Of a DNA stretch of 64,000 bases, positions 34,772 to 46,100 are shown one piece after another (position 1 is the stretch's first letter; each line of letters begins with the position of its first letter). This DNA comes from Ignavibacteriota bacterium (GTDB taxonomy: Bacteria > Bacteroidota > Ignavibacteria > Ignavibacteriales > Ignavibacteriaceae). The stretch spans positions 1,773,985-1,837,984 of the forward strand of contig CP053446.1 of assembly GCA_013285405.1 (NCBI GenBank), in the 5' to 3' direction. The notes beneath the pieces were generated by a model that was given only the letters and a program-made list of their open reading frames with translations, made no database searches and was not told the origin of the DNA. Made by a program: the position numbers and the translations under genes.

Positions 34772-34880
34772 AGTTGCATGAATGCATGGCTGCATGTTTT
34801 TAAAAGTATTTGTTTTGATTGTAGAATTCATAAAATATTATTTAACCATACAATCATGCATTCATACATACATGCATATA
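34772..34880. repeat. CATACA/GCATG-type inverted repeat between ispD and queA
   Basis: Arms AGTTGCATGAATGCATGGCT (34772-34791 and onward) and ACAATCATGCATTCATACAT (34849 onward) are largely complementary, around an AT-rich centre. It belongs with 3351-3382 and 22299-22378. Confidence 0.55.
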
Positions 34881-34885
34881 CGTAT

Positions 34886-35923
34886 TCAGAGAATTAACAT
34901 TGCATCGCCATAACTAAGGAAGCGATATTTTTCTTTAAGAGCTTTTTTATACGCTTTCATTATTAAATCGGTGCCAGCAAGAGCACAAACAAGCATTAAC
35001 AATGTTGATTCAGGAACGTGAAAATTTGTAATAAGTTTTTTTGTGATCTTAAAATCATAAGGTGGGAAAATAAACTTATCTGTCCATCCGCGATTTTGTT
35101 TTAAAAATCCATCCGCAGTTGTGCTTGTTTCAAGTGCACGACAGGTACTTGTCCCTACAACAAAAATATTGTGCTTCTGGTGCATTGCGTGGTTTATTAT
35201 TTCAGCAGTCTTTGCAGGAATTTCGAAGAACTCAGAATCCATTTTATGTTTGGTTAAATCCTCAACTTCAACTGGTCGAAAAGTTCCTAAACCAATATGA
35301 AGAACAACAGGAGCAATAATCACGCCTTTCTTATGTGCTTTTTGCAAAAGTTGTTTTGTAAAATGAAGCCCTGCAGTTGGAGCTGCAACCGCACCATCAA
35401 CTCGTGCAAATACTGTCTGATAATCTTCTTTATCAGATGGTTCAGCTTCTCTTTTGATATAAGGAGGAAGCGGAGTCAATCCGATTTTTTCAACGGCTTT
35501 AAAAATATTTCCCGGTTGATTAAACCTGATTGTTCTTCCGCGGGAAGTTGTGTTATCGATTACTTCACACCAGAGTTTGTCATTAAAGTAAATTTTGTTG
35601 CCGATTCTTACTTTTCTGGCAGGGTCAACAATTACATCCCAGATGGCTTCTTCAGTATTAAGCTCTCTTAAAAGAAACACCTCAATCTTCGCATTAGTCT
35701 TTTCTTTCTTTCCATATAATCTTGCCTGGAACACTCTGGTTTCATTCACTACCAGCACATCGCCTTTAGACATATAATCAACTACATTTGAAAATCTTTC
35801 TGAGTTAAGTTCACCGGTTTCTCTGTTTACAACCAAAAGTTTTGATTTGTCTCTCGGTGAAACCGGATATTTTGCAATTTGTGTTTTTGGCAGATTATAA
35901 CTGAAATCTGATAACTTCATCAT
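34886..35923 (-). CDS. queA: S-adenosylmethionine:tRNA ribosyltransferase-isomerase
   Basis: A 345-residue enzyme that transfers and isomerises the ribose of SAM to preQ1 at the wobble position, giving epoxyqueuosine. Typical blocks are DFSYNLPKTQIAKYPVSPRD at the start, KGDVLVVNETRVFQARLYG, TPLPPYIKREAEPSDKEDYQ, TAGLHFTKQLL and NFHVPESTLLMLVCALAG, with the terminal YRFLSYGDAMLI. With queC and queF it shows queuosine is made from a deazaguanine precursor. Confidence 0.97.
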   Translation of the reverse strand: MMKLSDFSYNLPKTQIAKYPVSPRDKSKLLVVNRETGELNSERFSNVVDYMSKGDVLVVNETRVFQARLYGKKEKTNAKIEVFLLRELNTEEAIWDVIVDPARKVRIGNKIYFNDKLWCEVIDNTTSRGRTIRFNQPGNIFKAVEKIGLTPLPPYIKREAEPSDKEDYQTVFARVDGAVAAPTAGLHFTKQLLQKAHKKGVIIAPVVLHIGLGTFRPVEVEDLTKHKMDSEFFEIPAKTAEIINHAMHQKHNIFVVGTSTCRALETSTTADGFLKQNRGWTDKFIFPPYDFKITKKLITNFHVPESTLLMLVCALAGTDLIMKAYKKALKEKYRFLSYGDAMLIL

Positions 35924-35969
35924 TTTTCGTCCTTCGAATTGTTTTTATAATATGCTGTCTTAAACTACT

Positions 35970-36020
35970 GTCAGTCTGAGCAGTTCATCAAGTTCACTAT
36001 AAACTTTGTCGAAGACTGAC
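35970..36020. repeat. short inverted repeat GTCAGTCT..AGACTGAC
   Basis: Eight-base arms 51 bases overall, between queA and ppdK. The words TTGTCGAAGACTGACA also occur in the MITE-like elements at 23610 and 26703, so it may be a decayed relative. Confidence 0.45.
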
Positions 36021-36109
36021 ATTTAATAATTTAACTTTTATAAAGTCACACTCTAACTTCGCACAGTGTAACTATAAAATAATATATAAGACACAATCTG
36101 ATTCGTATT

Positions 36110-38860
36110 TTACTTCTTCTTCTTTAAAGTCGATTTTTTAAACTTTTGCTCGTTAACAACTGCACGAGCTGCAGCAAGTCTTGCAATCGGAACTCTGAAC
36201 GGAGAACAACTTACGTAATCAAGTCCGGTTCTGTGACAAAATTCTACTGACGATGGTTCACCGCCGTGTTCACCACAAATTCCAACTTTCAGATCTTTAC
36301 GTACTGATCTTCCCTTCTTCGTTCCCAATTCAACAAGCAAACCTACACCGGTTTGATCAATTGCTTCAAATGGATCTGTTGGTAAGATATCTTTCTCGAC
36401 ATATAGAGGAAGGAATCTGCCAGCATCATCTCTTGACAATCCAAATGTTGTTTGAGTAAGATCGTTTGTTCCATAGCTGAAGAACTCTGCTCTGCTTGCA
36501 ATTTCATCTGCGGTTAAAGCAGCTCTTGGAAGTTCAATCATCGTTCCAACCATATAATTTATCTTTTTTCCTTTTTCCTCCATCACTTCTTTTGCAGCTT
36601 TTCTCACTATTTCTTCCTGCAAAATAAATTCTTTGATGTGACCAACGAGCGGAATCATAATTTCTGGTTTAACAGGAATTCCTTTCATTGAAACATTGAC
36701 TGCGGCTTCTATGATTGCTCTTGCCTGCATTTCGGTAATTTCAGGATAAACTACTCCGAGTCTGCATCCTCTGAAACCAAGCATCGGATTAAATTCATGA
36801 AGACTCTCGATCTTTTGTTTCAATTTATTTGCATCGATTCCAAGTTCCGAAGCAAGTTCTGCAATTTCTTTTTCGGTGTGAGGAAGAAACTCATGTAATG
36901 GCGGATCGAGAGTTCTGATTGTAACCGGTTTGCCTTTCATTACTTCAAATATTCCTTCAAAGTCACTTCGCTGCAACGGAAGAAGTTCAGCAAGCGCAGC
37001 TTTTCTTTCTTCAAGAGTATCAGATACAATCATCTTTCTGACTGAAGTAATTCTATCACCGCCAAAAAACATATGTTCAGTTCTGCAAAGACCAATTCCT
37101 TCTGCACCAAATGCAATTGCATTTTGTGATTGATCCGGCTGATCTGCATTAGTTCTGACTCTCATTCTTCTTATTTCGTCAGCCCATTTCATCAGGCTTG
37201 AGTAAGTCTGGTAAACAGAAGATTCTTTTGGCTGCATTGTTTGAGAGATAAGCACCTGAATTACTTCAGATGGTTTAGTTTCCAGTTTACCTTTAATCAC
37301 TTCGCCAGTTGAACCATCAATTGAGATAAAATCTCCCTCACGTATTACATCATTCTTTCCTTCAACCCCGATTGTTCTTTCCTTGTAATTTATTTTCAAA
37401 GAGCCGCATCCGGCAACACAAACTTTTCCCATTTGTCTTGCAACAAGTGCTGCATGAGAAGTCATTCCACCGCGAGCAGTCAAAATTCCTTCGGAAGCAT
37501 TCATACCTTTAATATCTTCAGGAGAAGTTTCTATTCTCACGAGAATAACTTTATCACCTTTTGATGCCATTTGCTCTGCGTCCTCAGCACTGAGCGCAAC
37601 TTTTCCAGAAGCAGCGCCAGGACCAGCATTCAAACCTTTTGCAAGTAATCTTCCACCGGAAATAGCCTTGTTCTTTTCAGTCTGATCAAAAATCGGTCTT
37701 AATAATTGATTCAACTGGTTAGGTTCGATTCTGCCGATTGCATCTTCCCTGGAAATTAATTTTTCCTTCACCATATCAACAGCCATTTTAATAGCTGCAA
37801 ATCCTGTTCTCTTTCCAACACGACATTGAAGCATCCAAAGTTTTCCCTGTTGAATCGTGAACTCAATATCCATCATATCTTTATAATGTTTCTCAAGTAT
37901 TTTTCTGAAATCATCAAGCTGTTTATAAATTTTCGGATCTTCTTTTTTCAACTCGGAAATCGGATGAGGAGTTCGTGTTCCGGCAACCACATCTTCTCCC
38001 TGCGCATTGAATAAATATTCTCCATAAAAAATATTATCACCTGAAGCAGGATCGCGTGTAAACGCAACACCCGTGCCTGAATCTTCTCCCATATTTCCAA
38101 AGACCATTGACTGAACGTTAACCGCTGTTCCCCAATCGGCAGGAATATTGTTAAGCTTTCGATAAACGATTGCTCTTTCATTCATCCAAGAACCAAACAC
38201 AGCACCAACTGCACCCCAAAGCTGATCCATTGGGTTATCAGGAAAATCGTAACCGGTTTTTTCCCTGATTGCTGCTTTGAATTCTTCAACTAATTCTTTT
38301 AAATGATCAGCAGTTAAATCAGTATCAAGTTTGAATCCGTGTTTATGTTTTTTCTTATCAAGTATAACTTCAAATGGATCCTCATCGTGTTTGTCAACGG
38401 GTTTTAATCCAAGCACAACATCGCCGTACATCTGAACAAATCTTCTGTATGAGTCATAAGCAAAACGAGGATTGTTTGTTTTCTTAATTAATCCCTGTAC
38501 AGTTACGTCATTCAGTCCAAGATTTAAAATTGTGTCCATCATTCCTGGCATTGAAGCACGAGCACCACTTCTAACAGAAAGAAGAAGCGGGTTTACAGAA
38601 TCTCCGAACTTAGCACCCATTTCCTTTTCAACTTTGTTCAAAGCTGAGAGAACCTGTGCTTTCAATTCTTTTGGATACTTTTTGTTATTATCATAATAGT
38701 AGGTACAGACTTCAGTTGTAATAGTGAATCCGGCAGGTACTGGTAAAGAAATATTTACCATTTCCGCAAGGTTGGCGCCCTTTCCGCCAAGTAGTGATTT
38801 CATCTCTGCTTTTCCATCGGCTCTTTTTCCTCCGAAAAAGTAAACATATTTTCTGGGCAT
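36110..38860 (-). CDS. ppdK: pyruvate, phosphate dikinase
   Basis: A 916-residue enzyme interconverting pyruvate, ATP and phosphate with PEP, AMP and pyrophosphate. The N-terminal ATP-grasp domain has [20 protein letters not shown] and [20 protein letters not shown]. The phosphohistidine domain carries [20 protein letters not shown]. The C-terminal PEP/pyruvate barrel has GLCRTEHMF and [16 protein letters not shown], the latter holding the catalytic Cys near the end of [13 protein letters not shown] strong GGAGGAAAT ribosome site precedes the ATG. The C-terminus is Lys rich. It lies 54 bases after lpxK in the same direction, so transcription may run on from the lipid A genes. Confidence 0.97.
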   Translation of the reverse strand: MPRKYVYFFGGKRADGKAEMKSLLGGKGANLAEMVNISLPVPAGFTITTEVCTYYYDNNKKYPKELKAQVLSALNKVEKEMGAKFGDSVNPLLLSVRSGARASMPGMMDTILNLGLNDVTVQGLIKKTNNPRFAYDSYRRFVQMYGDVVLGLKPVDKHDEDPFEVILDKKKHKHGFKLDTDLTADHLKELVEEFKAAIREKTGYDFPDNPMDQLWGAVGAVFGSWMNERAIVYRKLNNIPADWGTAVNVQSMVFGNMGEDSGTGVAFTRDPASGDNIFYGEYLFNAQGEDVVAGTRTPHPISELKKEDPKIYKQLDDFRKILEKHYKDMMDIEFTIQQGKLWMLQCRVGKRTGFAAIKMAVDMVKEKLISREDAIGRIEPNQLNQLLRPIFDQTEKNKAISGGRLLAKGLNAGPGAASGKVALSAEDAEQMASKGDKVILVRIETSPEDIKGMNASEGILTARGGMTSHAALVARQMGKVCVAGCGSLKINYKERTIGVEGKNDVIREGDFISIDGSTGEVIKGKLETKPSEVIQVLISQTMQPKESSVYQTYSSLMKWADEIRRMRVRTNADQPDQSQNAIAFGAEGIGLCRTEHMFFGGDRITSVRKMIVSDTLEERKAALAELLPLQRSDFEGIFEVMKGKPVTIRTLDPPLHEFLPHTEKEIAELASELGIDANKLKQKIESLHEFNPMLGFRGCRLGVVYPEITEMQARAIIEAAVNVSMKGIPVKPEIMIPLVGHIKEFILQEEIVRKAAKEVMEEKGKKINYMVGTMIELPRAALTADEIASRAEFFSYGTNDLTQTTFGLSRDDAGRFLPLYVEKDILPTDPFEAIDQTGVGLLVELGTKKGRSVRKDLKVGICGEHGGEPSSVEFCHRTGLDYVSCSPFRVPIARLAAARAVVNEQKFKKSTLKKKK

Positions 38861-38914
38861 TTATATTTCCTCCGAAATTAGATTATTTTGTGAAATATGC
38901 GCTAAAAAAAATTT

Positions 38915-39952
38915 TCAGACTCCAAAGATAAAGCCTTTAAAGCCTTCTTCATCATCAAGAGCAAATTTTATTTTTAAATAATATATATCGATGTCGTCCA
39001 TCTCACGTGAAAATCTGGTCAATTTTACAGCATCCTTCTCAGTTGTAACCACTGAATGTGAATTTGTTGAATAAAACAACTGTCGGATACGCTGAATATC
39101 ATCGTATGAATATCTTTTATGATCTTTAAATATCAGCTTATTCTGAGTATCAACATTTGTTTGCTTTAAGATGTTCAGGAAGGAAAATGGAGTTGCTATT
39201 CCTGAGACAACAAGACTTTTTTGACCCTGGAATTCTTCAAGATTAAGTTCCGTGTTATGTTTTACATCGAAGAAGCTAATAGCTTTATAATATCCAGTAA
39301 AAACCTTTTTACCCTGAAAATATTGTTTGAGATTCCCGGGAATATCTTTTTTCTGCATAAACTTCCTGTTAATAATAACAAGGTCTGATCTTTTAATTGA
39401 TGAAAAAGATTCACGCATCACACCGGTTGGCAGCAAATTATGAGTGAAAAAATTTTTTTCTGTTAAAAATCTTTGGTCTATAATTAGAATATCAGCATCT
39501 CTTTTTATCCAGCGATGCTGAAAAGCATCATCGAGAACAATTGTATTTACACCGGTATCTTTAATTAATTTTTCAGCACCTTTCACTCTGTTTTCTGAAA
39601 CGGCGGCAGGCACTGAACACTCAAGAACTGTATGATAAATTTCGTCTCCGGCTTTTTCGACAGTTGTTAAAAAATTTTTACCATCGGAAACCAGAATATA
39701 ACCACCTGACTTTCTTCCATAACCTCTGCTTAATACTCCTACTTTATTCCCGGCATGCTTTAACAAACTCGTGAGGTAAATTGTTACAGGAGTTTTTCCA
39801 GAACCTCCGAATGTAATGTTGCCAACAGAAAATACTTTTGCATCAACTTTTATGCACCTTAATATATTTTTATCAAAGAGAAAATTTCTCAACCATATTG
39901 CAAAAGCATAAACAGGTATAAATGGATATAATATAACTTTTAATAAATTCAT
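38915..39952 (-). CDS. lpxK: tetraacyldisaccharide 4'-kinase
   Basis: A 345-residue inner-membrane-associated kinase that adds the 4'-phosphate of lipid A. It has an N-terminal hydrophobic stretch, then VFSVGNITFGGSGKTPVTIY (P-loop) and VGVLSRGYGRKSGGYILVSD. The DAFQHRW block, DDAFQHRWIKRDADILIID, is also present. It is the last gene of the lpxB-acyltransferase-lpxK run, 1 base after the acyltransferase. Confidence 0.95.
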   Translation of the reverse strand: MNLLKVILYPFIPVYAFAIWLRNFLFDKNILRCIKVDAKVFSVGNITFGGSGKTPVTIYLTSLLKHAGNKVGVLSRGYGRKSGGYILVSDGKNFLTTVEKAGDEIYHTVLECSVPAAVSENRVKGAEKLIKDTGVNTIVLDDAFQHRWIKRDADILIIDQRFLTEKNFFTHNLLPTGVMRESFSSIKRSDLVIINRKFMQKKDIPGNLKQYFQGKKVFTGYYKAISFFDVKHNTELNLEEFQGQKSLVVSGIATPFSFLNILKQTNVDTQNKLIFKDHKRYSYDDIQRIRQLFYSTNSHSVVTTEKDAVKLTRFSREMDDIDIYYLKIKFALDDEEGFKGFIFGV

Positions 39953-39953
39953 T

Positions 39954-40613
39954 TTAATTAATAGTCTGAGCTTGCTGCTGGAGTTTGTTCAGATCTTCTT
40001 CACACTTAGCGATCCGGGCAGAAGTTTCTTCGTATGAAAGAGTTTTATCAATATAAATTGGATCAGAATAAATTATTTTTACAGTTGAAAAGAAGTAAGG
40101 GATTTCAAATTTGTCCCAGTTGCTTAAAATTTTTTTCTTCTTAAATCCAACTCCGGCAAGCACAATTGGTATTCCGGATTTTTTCGCAGTGATTACGGCA
40201 CCAGCTTTAAATTTATGTTTTGGTCCGCGCGGACCATCAGGTGTAATCGCTATTGAATATTTATTTTTTGCATAGTCCACCATTATTCCAAGTGCAACAT
40301 CGCCTCCGGTACTGCTTGAGCCGCGAACAACCTGATATTTCCAATTTTTCAAAATCTTTGCAAGAAGATCTCCATCCCGGCTTTTGCTCGTCAATGCAGC
40401 AAAATCTGCAGAACCATGTAAATACCAGGGAAGAATCATCGTTCCATGCCAGAAAGCAAGAACATAGTTTTGATTTTCTACTTTTAAATTTTCAATCACA
40501 TCGTAATTCATTTTTATTATTTTCAAACTTTTGCAAAGTGCAGTAACAGCAAAATAAAGAAAACGATCGCCTAAAAATCTGAGTAAACTTTGTTTTGATT
40601 TTTTAAGGCTCAT
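39954..40613 (-). CDS. DUF374-type lysophospholipid acyltransferase family protein
   Basis: A 219-residue protein with the LPLAT-like motifs of the DUF374 family: YVLAFWHGTMILPWYLHGS (the HxxxxP-type block), SKSRDGDLLAKILKNW, VRGSSSTGGDVAL and ITPDGPRGPKHKFKAGAVI. The family sits beside lipid A genes in many Gram-negatives and may add or remodel acyl chains; the exact reaction is unproven. Its start overlaps lpxB by 11 bases and its stop is 1 base from lpxK, so it is presumably part of lipid A or LPS synthesis. Confidence 0.85.
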   Translation of the reverse strand: MSLKKSKQSLLRFLGDRFLYFAVTALCKSLKIIKMNYDVIENLKVENQNYVLAFWHGTMILPWYLHGSADFAALTSKSRDGDLLAKILKNWKYQVVRGSSSTGGDVALGIMVDYAKNKYSIAITPDGPRGPKHKFKAGAVITAKKSGIPIVLAGVGFKKKKILSNWDKFEIPYFFSTVKIIYSDPIYIDKTLSYEETSARIAKCEEDLNKLQQQAQTIN

Positions 40614-41772
40614 TCATTATTTCCAAAATAGTTTTGGCAGCTTTTTTCGATGCTCCACCGCTGCCAAGTTTTTCTTTGACAAATTCCAGCTTGTGCTTTA
40701 TAGATTGATAGATTTTTTCATCTGAAATAATTTTTGAAGTTGTATTAAAAATATTTTCAGAGTTTGCCTCATTCTGAATTAATTCAGGAACAACCATTTT
40801 ATCAAGTAAAATATTAACCATTCCGATCTTATCAAGTTTTATTAGCTGCTTTCCTATCAAATAAGTTAATGAACTTGTTTTATAAACTACTACCATCGGC
40901 AGAGTAAAATACCCAGCTTCCAGAGTTGATGTTCCCGACTTAATTATACCAAAGTAGGAATACTTCATCAATTCATAATTATGGTCTTCTATGAGTGTAA
41001 ATTTTTCAGAAACTGAGAGATCACGAAAAACTTTCGCATCAATATTTTTTGATTTGGCAACAACAACCTGCAGATCAAATTTCTTTGCGAGCATATCAGC
41101 GGCTTTAATTGTTTCAGGAAAAATTTCTTTGACTTCCTGTTCCCTGCTTCCGGGCATCACGAGAAGAGTTTTCTTTTCTTCATCAAGATTATATTTTGCA
41201 AAAAAATCTTCCTTGCTAAAAAAATTGTACTGACTGATACGTTCCACCAACGGATGACCCACATATTCAACGTTTACTTTTTCATTGTTATAGAATTCAA
41301 CTTCGAAGGGAAAAACAACCAACATTTTGTCAACAAATCGCTGAACTTTTTTAACTCTTCCTTTAGCCCAGGCCCAGATTTGCGGAGAGACGTAATAAAT
41401 TATTTTTATTCCTCGTTCCTTTAATTTTTTTGCGATGTTAAGATTAAAACCCGGATAATCAATAAGAACAACACATCGGATATTCTCTTGAATTACAGTC
41501 TCAATAATTTTTTTTCGAACCTGACGAATAAAAGGTAAATGCTTTATGACTTCAACAAACCCAAGGATAGCCATTTGATCGGAATGATAAATTAAATTCA
41601 TCCCGGATGATTTCATTCTGTCGCCACCAATACCGGTTATTATTAATTCTGGTTGAAGCGATTTCAACTCTCTGATTAAAGATGCACCTATCAAATCTCC
41701 TGAAACTTCACCAGTAATAATCAGTAATTTATTATTCGGAGAGTTCAAGTCTTTTATCCCCTGATCAACCAA
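40603..41772 (-). CDS. lpxB: lipid-A-disaccharide synthase
   Basis: A 389-residue GT19 glycosyltransferase that joins UDP-2,3-diacylglucosamine to lipid X. The N-terminus is KLLIITGEVSGDLIGASLIR, followed by GIGGDRMKSSGM, LIDYPGFNLNIAKKLK and YYVSPQIWAWAKGR. The C-terminal half has LLVMPGSREQEVKEIFP and the SGTSTLEAGYFTLPMVVVY donor-site block. The start overlaps the upstream methyltransferase-like gene by 19 bases. lpxA, lpxC and lpxD are not in the window. Confidence 0.96.
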   Translation of the reverse strand: MVDQGIKDLNSPNNKLLIITGEVSGDLIGASLIRELKSLQPELIITGIGGDRMKSSGMNLIYHSDQMAILGFVEVIKHLPFIRQVRKKIIETVIQENIRCVVLIDYPGFNLNIAKKLKERGIKIIYYVSPQIWAWAKGRVKKVQRFVDKMLVVFPFEVEFYNNEKVNVEYVGHPLVERISQYNFFSKEDFFAKYNLDEEKKTLLVMPGSREQEVKEIFPETIKAADMLAKKFDLQVVVAKSKNIDAKVFRDLSVSEKFTLIEDHNYELMKYSYFGIIKSGTSTLEAGYFTLPMVVVYKTSSLTYLIGKQLIKLDKIGMVNILLDKMVVPELIQNEANSENIFNTTSKIISDEKIYQSIKHKLEFVKEKLGSGGASKKAAKTILEIMNEP

Positions 41773-42338
41773 AGAATAATCAGCAGCAATGAAACTCCAA
41801 GAAATGCCTGAAGACTTCTGGTTTCAGATTTTAATCCTGCTTTGGGATTATACGGCGGCTGAATTACCTGAGGATTTTTATATGGAAGTATTCTTGGAAA
41901 AAATGCAGGGACATTTTTACAGTAATCTTTGTACTGCTCTTTAAATTTCTCAACTAAATATTTTTCTTCTTCTTTGACTATGAAGTAATACTGAAACAAA
42001 AAAAATATTATCGCAATAATCTGCAAGTAGGGAAATAACGCAAAAGACATTATGCCAAGTCCGAGGTAAATCAGAATATTCCCAACATAAAGTGGATTAC
42101 GAACAAAAGCGAAGGGACCACTTATTATAAGAAAAGTTCCACCAACACCACCGGTTGTTCTTGTTTCGCTTCCAGCCCAGCTAACGCCCCAATATCTTAT
42201 TAGCTCACCAAGCAGCGCAACAATAAATCCGATGATTAAAGTAAATGGAGTTGATTGCTGAAAAATCAACATCAGAGCTAAAAACGGAATTGGTGTATAG
42301 CTTCTGTATTTAAATGCAACGGATGAAATATTGATCAT
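41754..42338 (-). CDS. isoprenylcysteine carboxyl methyltransferase/PEMT-like membrane protein
   Basis: A 194-residue polytopic membrane protein. The RNPLYVGNILIYLGLGIMSF block and the C-terminal EEKYLVEKFKEQYKDYCKNV followed by PAFFPRI match the ICMT/phospholipid methyltransferase superfamily (SAM and substrate-binding elements). In bacteria these proteins methylate diverse lipids or are uncharacterised. It overlaps the lpxB start by 19 bases, suggesting a function connected to envelope lipids. Confidence 0.8.
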   Translation of the reverse strand: MINISSVAFKYRSYTPIPFLALMLIFQQSTPFTLIIGFIVALLGELIRYWGVSWAGSETRTTGGVGGTFLIISGPFAFVRNPLYVGNILIYLGLGIMSFALFPYLQIIAIIFFLFQYYFIVKEEEKYLVEKFKEQYKDYCKNVPAFFPRILPYKNPQVIQPPYNPKAGLKSETRSLQAFLGVSLLLIILWLIRG

Positions 42339-42368
42339 TAATTTTTAAAATCTGTTATAAAATATTTT

Positions 42369-43091
42369 TTACTCTGCTAAAAACGCTTCGCGGCGTTTCA
42401 ATTCTGCCTGATGTCTTTTCTTCAATCTTTTTTTTGACCGAAATTCATCAAGCCTGTTTATCACATCATCAAAATTTCTGTACGGAAAAAAAGTTATTCT
42501 GTTCATTTCACAAAATCGAAGGAGGTTGTCTTTCGCAAAAATGAAATCAACGTATTGAATTGCATCTATATCCGAGTTACCATCTCCGATATAAACCGTA
42601 TAATCATCTTCACTGCTGTTTTCAATAATATGATTTTGTTTGCAGTTTGATGAATTTCTGCAATCACTGCTGAAGTATGGGAATGACGGGATCAATTTTC
42701 CCTGATCAGTCAGAATCAATTTATTGCTGTAAAATTTTAGATGTGATAAATTTTCTTTTCTGAAAATCTTTTCAATATAATAATCAAAACCATCGCTTAA
42801 AACGAAAACCGGATATCTGCAATCCTCACAATATTCAACAAAGTTTTGCAGTGTTGGTTCAACTTCGTGTGATAGTATAAAACGATCAAACTCGGTTTTA
42901 TCCATTACAGATGCTGCATCACACAGATTTTGCCAGCATTCTCTCGAAGAAATTTTATCTGCAAGCAGATCATCAACTATTCTGCGTACAATTTCCTCAT
43001 TAACATACTTTCTGAATATCTCTTCGCCAACATCTTTCTTCGTGATGGTTCCATCGAAGTCTAAAAATATTTTGAATTGTTTATCTGACAA
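42369..43091 (-). CDS. MtnX-like HAD-IB phosphatase
   Basis: A 240-residue HAD phosphatase. The nucleophile motif is FKIFLDFDGTITKKDVGEEI, motif II lies in VFVLSDGFDYYIEKIF and motif III/IV in YTVYIGDGNSDIDAIQYVD. The arrangement matches MtnX (2-hydroxy-3-keto-5-methylthiopentenyl-1-phosphate phosphatase of methionine salvage) and related phosphoserine-phosphatase-like enzymes. No other methionine salvage gene is nearby, so substrate is open. It lies between smc and the ICMT-like gene. Confidence 0.75.
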   Translation of the reverse strand: MSDKQFKIFLDFDGTITKKDVGEEIFRKYVNEEIVRRIVDDLLADKISSRECWQNLCDAASVMDKTEFDRFILSHEVEPTLQNFVEYCEDCRYPVFVLSDGFDYYIEKIFRKENLSHLKFYSNKLILTDQGKLIPSFPYFSSDCRNSSNCKQNHIIENSSEDDYTVYIGDGNSDIDAIQYVDFIFAKDNLLRFCEMNRITFFPYRNFDDVINRLDEFRSKKRLKKRHQAELKRREAFLAE

Positions 43092-43156
43092 AGTATTGAT
43101 GGATTAAAGTTCTGAAATGATACGCTGATTTTCTGTTCAAATTTTAAACTTGTTGA

Positions 43157-46100
43157 CTAAGCAACAACATTAATGTCTTCGTTAAATCTCACGCTAACTA
43201 ATTTTGAAACTCCTTCTTCCTGCATTGTTACTCCATAAAGTGTTTCCGCCGCTTCCATTGTTCTTTTGTTATGAGTAACAACAATAAACTGTGTGTTCTC
43301 GCTAAACTGTTTGATCAGTCTTGTGAACCGGTCAATATTTGCATCGTCGAGAGGTGCATCAATTTCATCGAGGATACAAAACGGACTTGGTTTTACAAGA
43401 TAAATAGCAAATAGTAACGCAATAGCAGTTAATGTTTTTTCTCCGCCTGATAATAGTTCAATTGAAGTAGGTCTTTTTCCTTTTGGCTTTGCAATTATCT
43501 CAATTTTACCTTCAAGAGGATCGGCTCCTTCTTCCAATTTCAGATCAGCTTCGTCACCTGGATCAAACAGTGACCTGAAAACTCTTATAAAGTTTTCTTT
43601 TATCTGATTAAATGTTTCAGCAAATTTTGCCTGAGCTGTGTGATTTATTTCTTCGATAGTTTTTACAATATCTTTTTCAGACTCAACCAGATCATCGCGC
43701 TGCTTATTTAGGAATTCAAGTCTATCGCGTTCTTCCTCGAATTCAGAATAGGCAAGCAGATTTATTGGCCCGAGATTACGAATTTTCTGCCGAAGATCAT
43801 GAACTTCTTCTTTGCGGGGTTCAAATTCGAATGTATCATTATCATCAAATTTTTTCCGGTCAATCTTTATGGAATATTCTTCATTAATATGTTCGAGGAG
43901 ATTATTCTTTTTGATTTCATACTCGTTCAGCTTTATTTCAAGATCCCTGTTAGCGTCAAGTATATTATCTTTTTCAATTCTTATTGTATTAATGTTCGAA
44001 TCAATCACTGAACTTTCTGATCTTAAAGCATCATATTCGGTTTCAACTTTTTGAAGTTCTTCTATTATTAATTGTTTTTTATTTTCCAGATCACCGGCTT
44101 CCGACTCAAGTTTATTTATTCGAATATTTATTCCGGATACTTCTGTATGAGCAGCTTCAATGTCGTTTCTACGTGACCCGATTGATTTACCTGTGTTTTC
44201 AATATTTTCTTCTGATTGTGTGATTGTGTTACGAAGATTTCTTACTTCACCGAGACTTCTTTCAAGAGCTATTTTAATTTCATTCTCTTCAGCTACTAAC
44301 TGGTCAAAATATAATTCGGCTTTCCTGTTTTCTTCTTCAAGCGAATGCAATTTCGATTCAGCCAGTGTTTTTCGATTTTGAATTTCTGCAAGCTGTGTGT
44401 TGATAATACTTTTATCATTATCAAGCTTATTAGACTCAGAGGCTGTATCCTGTATAAGCTGCCGGATTTTTTCAATCTCATCGTTGGCTTTTTTCTTTTC
44501 AAATTCAAATTGGGAAATTTGCTTATCAATATTGGCAAGATCATTTACCAGCATTCTTCCCTGATCAGAAAGAACCTTCAAATCAATTTTATCAATCCTC
44601 TCCTCATAATCAGAAATTTTCTTTGAGATATCGCTGAGTTCGATCTGCCTGGATGGAATTTCTTTTTTAATTTCCATTAAGAGTTGTCTTTTGCCAAACA
44701 GAGATTCGTCAACAACCGGGGAACCGCTTTCTATCAAACCCGTTCCTTCCGCAAGATCACCATCCAAAGTAACAAACCGGAAATCAGAATATTTCTGCGA
44801 GAGTGAAATTGCTGAATCAATATCTTTTACGACTGCAGTTTTCCCAAGTAATTTTTGGAAGTAATTTTTCCATTGAGCATCAACTTGCACAGCATCAGCA
44901 GCCCAAATCTTAAATGAACTCTCTGCTTTTATTTTCTTCTTCTGCCTGTTAGTAAAAAAATTCTGAAGATTGGTTATAAATCCTGAGCTTCCGTCGCCAT
45001 TCTGCTTCAGATAGAATGATGCACGCCCAAGATTATTATTTTTCAGATGCTGAATTCCTTTCTTCAATTCTTCTAAAGAAGAAATAAGAATATCATTCAC
45101 ATTATTTCGTAGCGCAGCTTCTACAGCAGCCCGTAAATCATCGGAAGAATTTCCTGCATTTGCAAGGAGTGTTACTCTTCCATTCGCCCAGTTTTTAAGT
45201 TCCAGTAATGATTTGGTTCCCTGCGAAACGCCTTCAAGATTATCAACAAGATTTTGGATAAAGGAAATTTTATCGCTAAGGCTTTGCAGTATGCTGTTCA
45301 GTTCAAGTTCTTTCGCTTTGTAGTCATTCAACTCCTGTTCAAGTTTTTCTTTCTCCTGAGTTTTCTTTGCATAATTATCCTCAGCTTCATTTAACTTCGA
45401 AGAAACTTTTTCCTTTTCTTCTTTAAGATTTTCAAGGAAACCAACTGTTTTCGCAACATCACTTGTCAGATTCAGGATCCGTGTATTCAATTTGCCTATC
45501 TGAGAATTTCTGTCCTCAAGAGTTTTTGTAATGTTAAGAAGCTCGTTCTCTTTATCACTTACCTGTTTTAATCCTGAAACAATAACTTCAGAATGTTTTT
45601 TTACTTCGGCTCTTTTTTGATCAAGCAATGAACCTGCTTCTTCAATTTTCAGTTTAAGATCATCCTTTAATTCTCTTTTCTTATCTATCTCCTGTGTGAG
45701 TAATTCGGTTGAATGAAGCGCCTGAGCAATAATATTCCGTTTTGCTTCTGTCCGGCTGTTGAGTTCAATGATTTCATTTTCGTATCTGGAAATATTTAAC
45801 TTAACTGAATTCTGTCTTTCCTTTGAAACAGAAATATCACTTCGCAATTTGTAAATACTTTCTGTTTGCTGATTTTCTTCAATCCGCTTGTTCTTAAGTT
45901 CAGTTTCATAGCTGGCAAGATTTTTTTTAATTGCATCAAGCTTTTCCGAGAGTAAAAATATTTCATCCTCACACTGTTTCTTTTTCTTATTATTTTCAAC
46001 CTTATTCTGAATTATCTCTTCGGCTTTGTCAAGAAACCATGCATATTCGCGCTCAGCAAGTTCAAGCTCGATTTCTTTCAATCTTGAGGATAGTTGGTTA

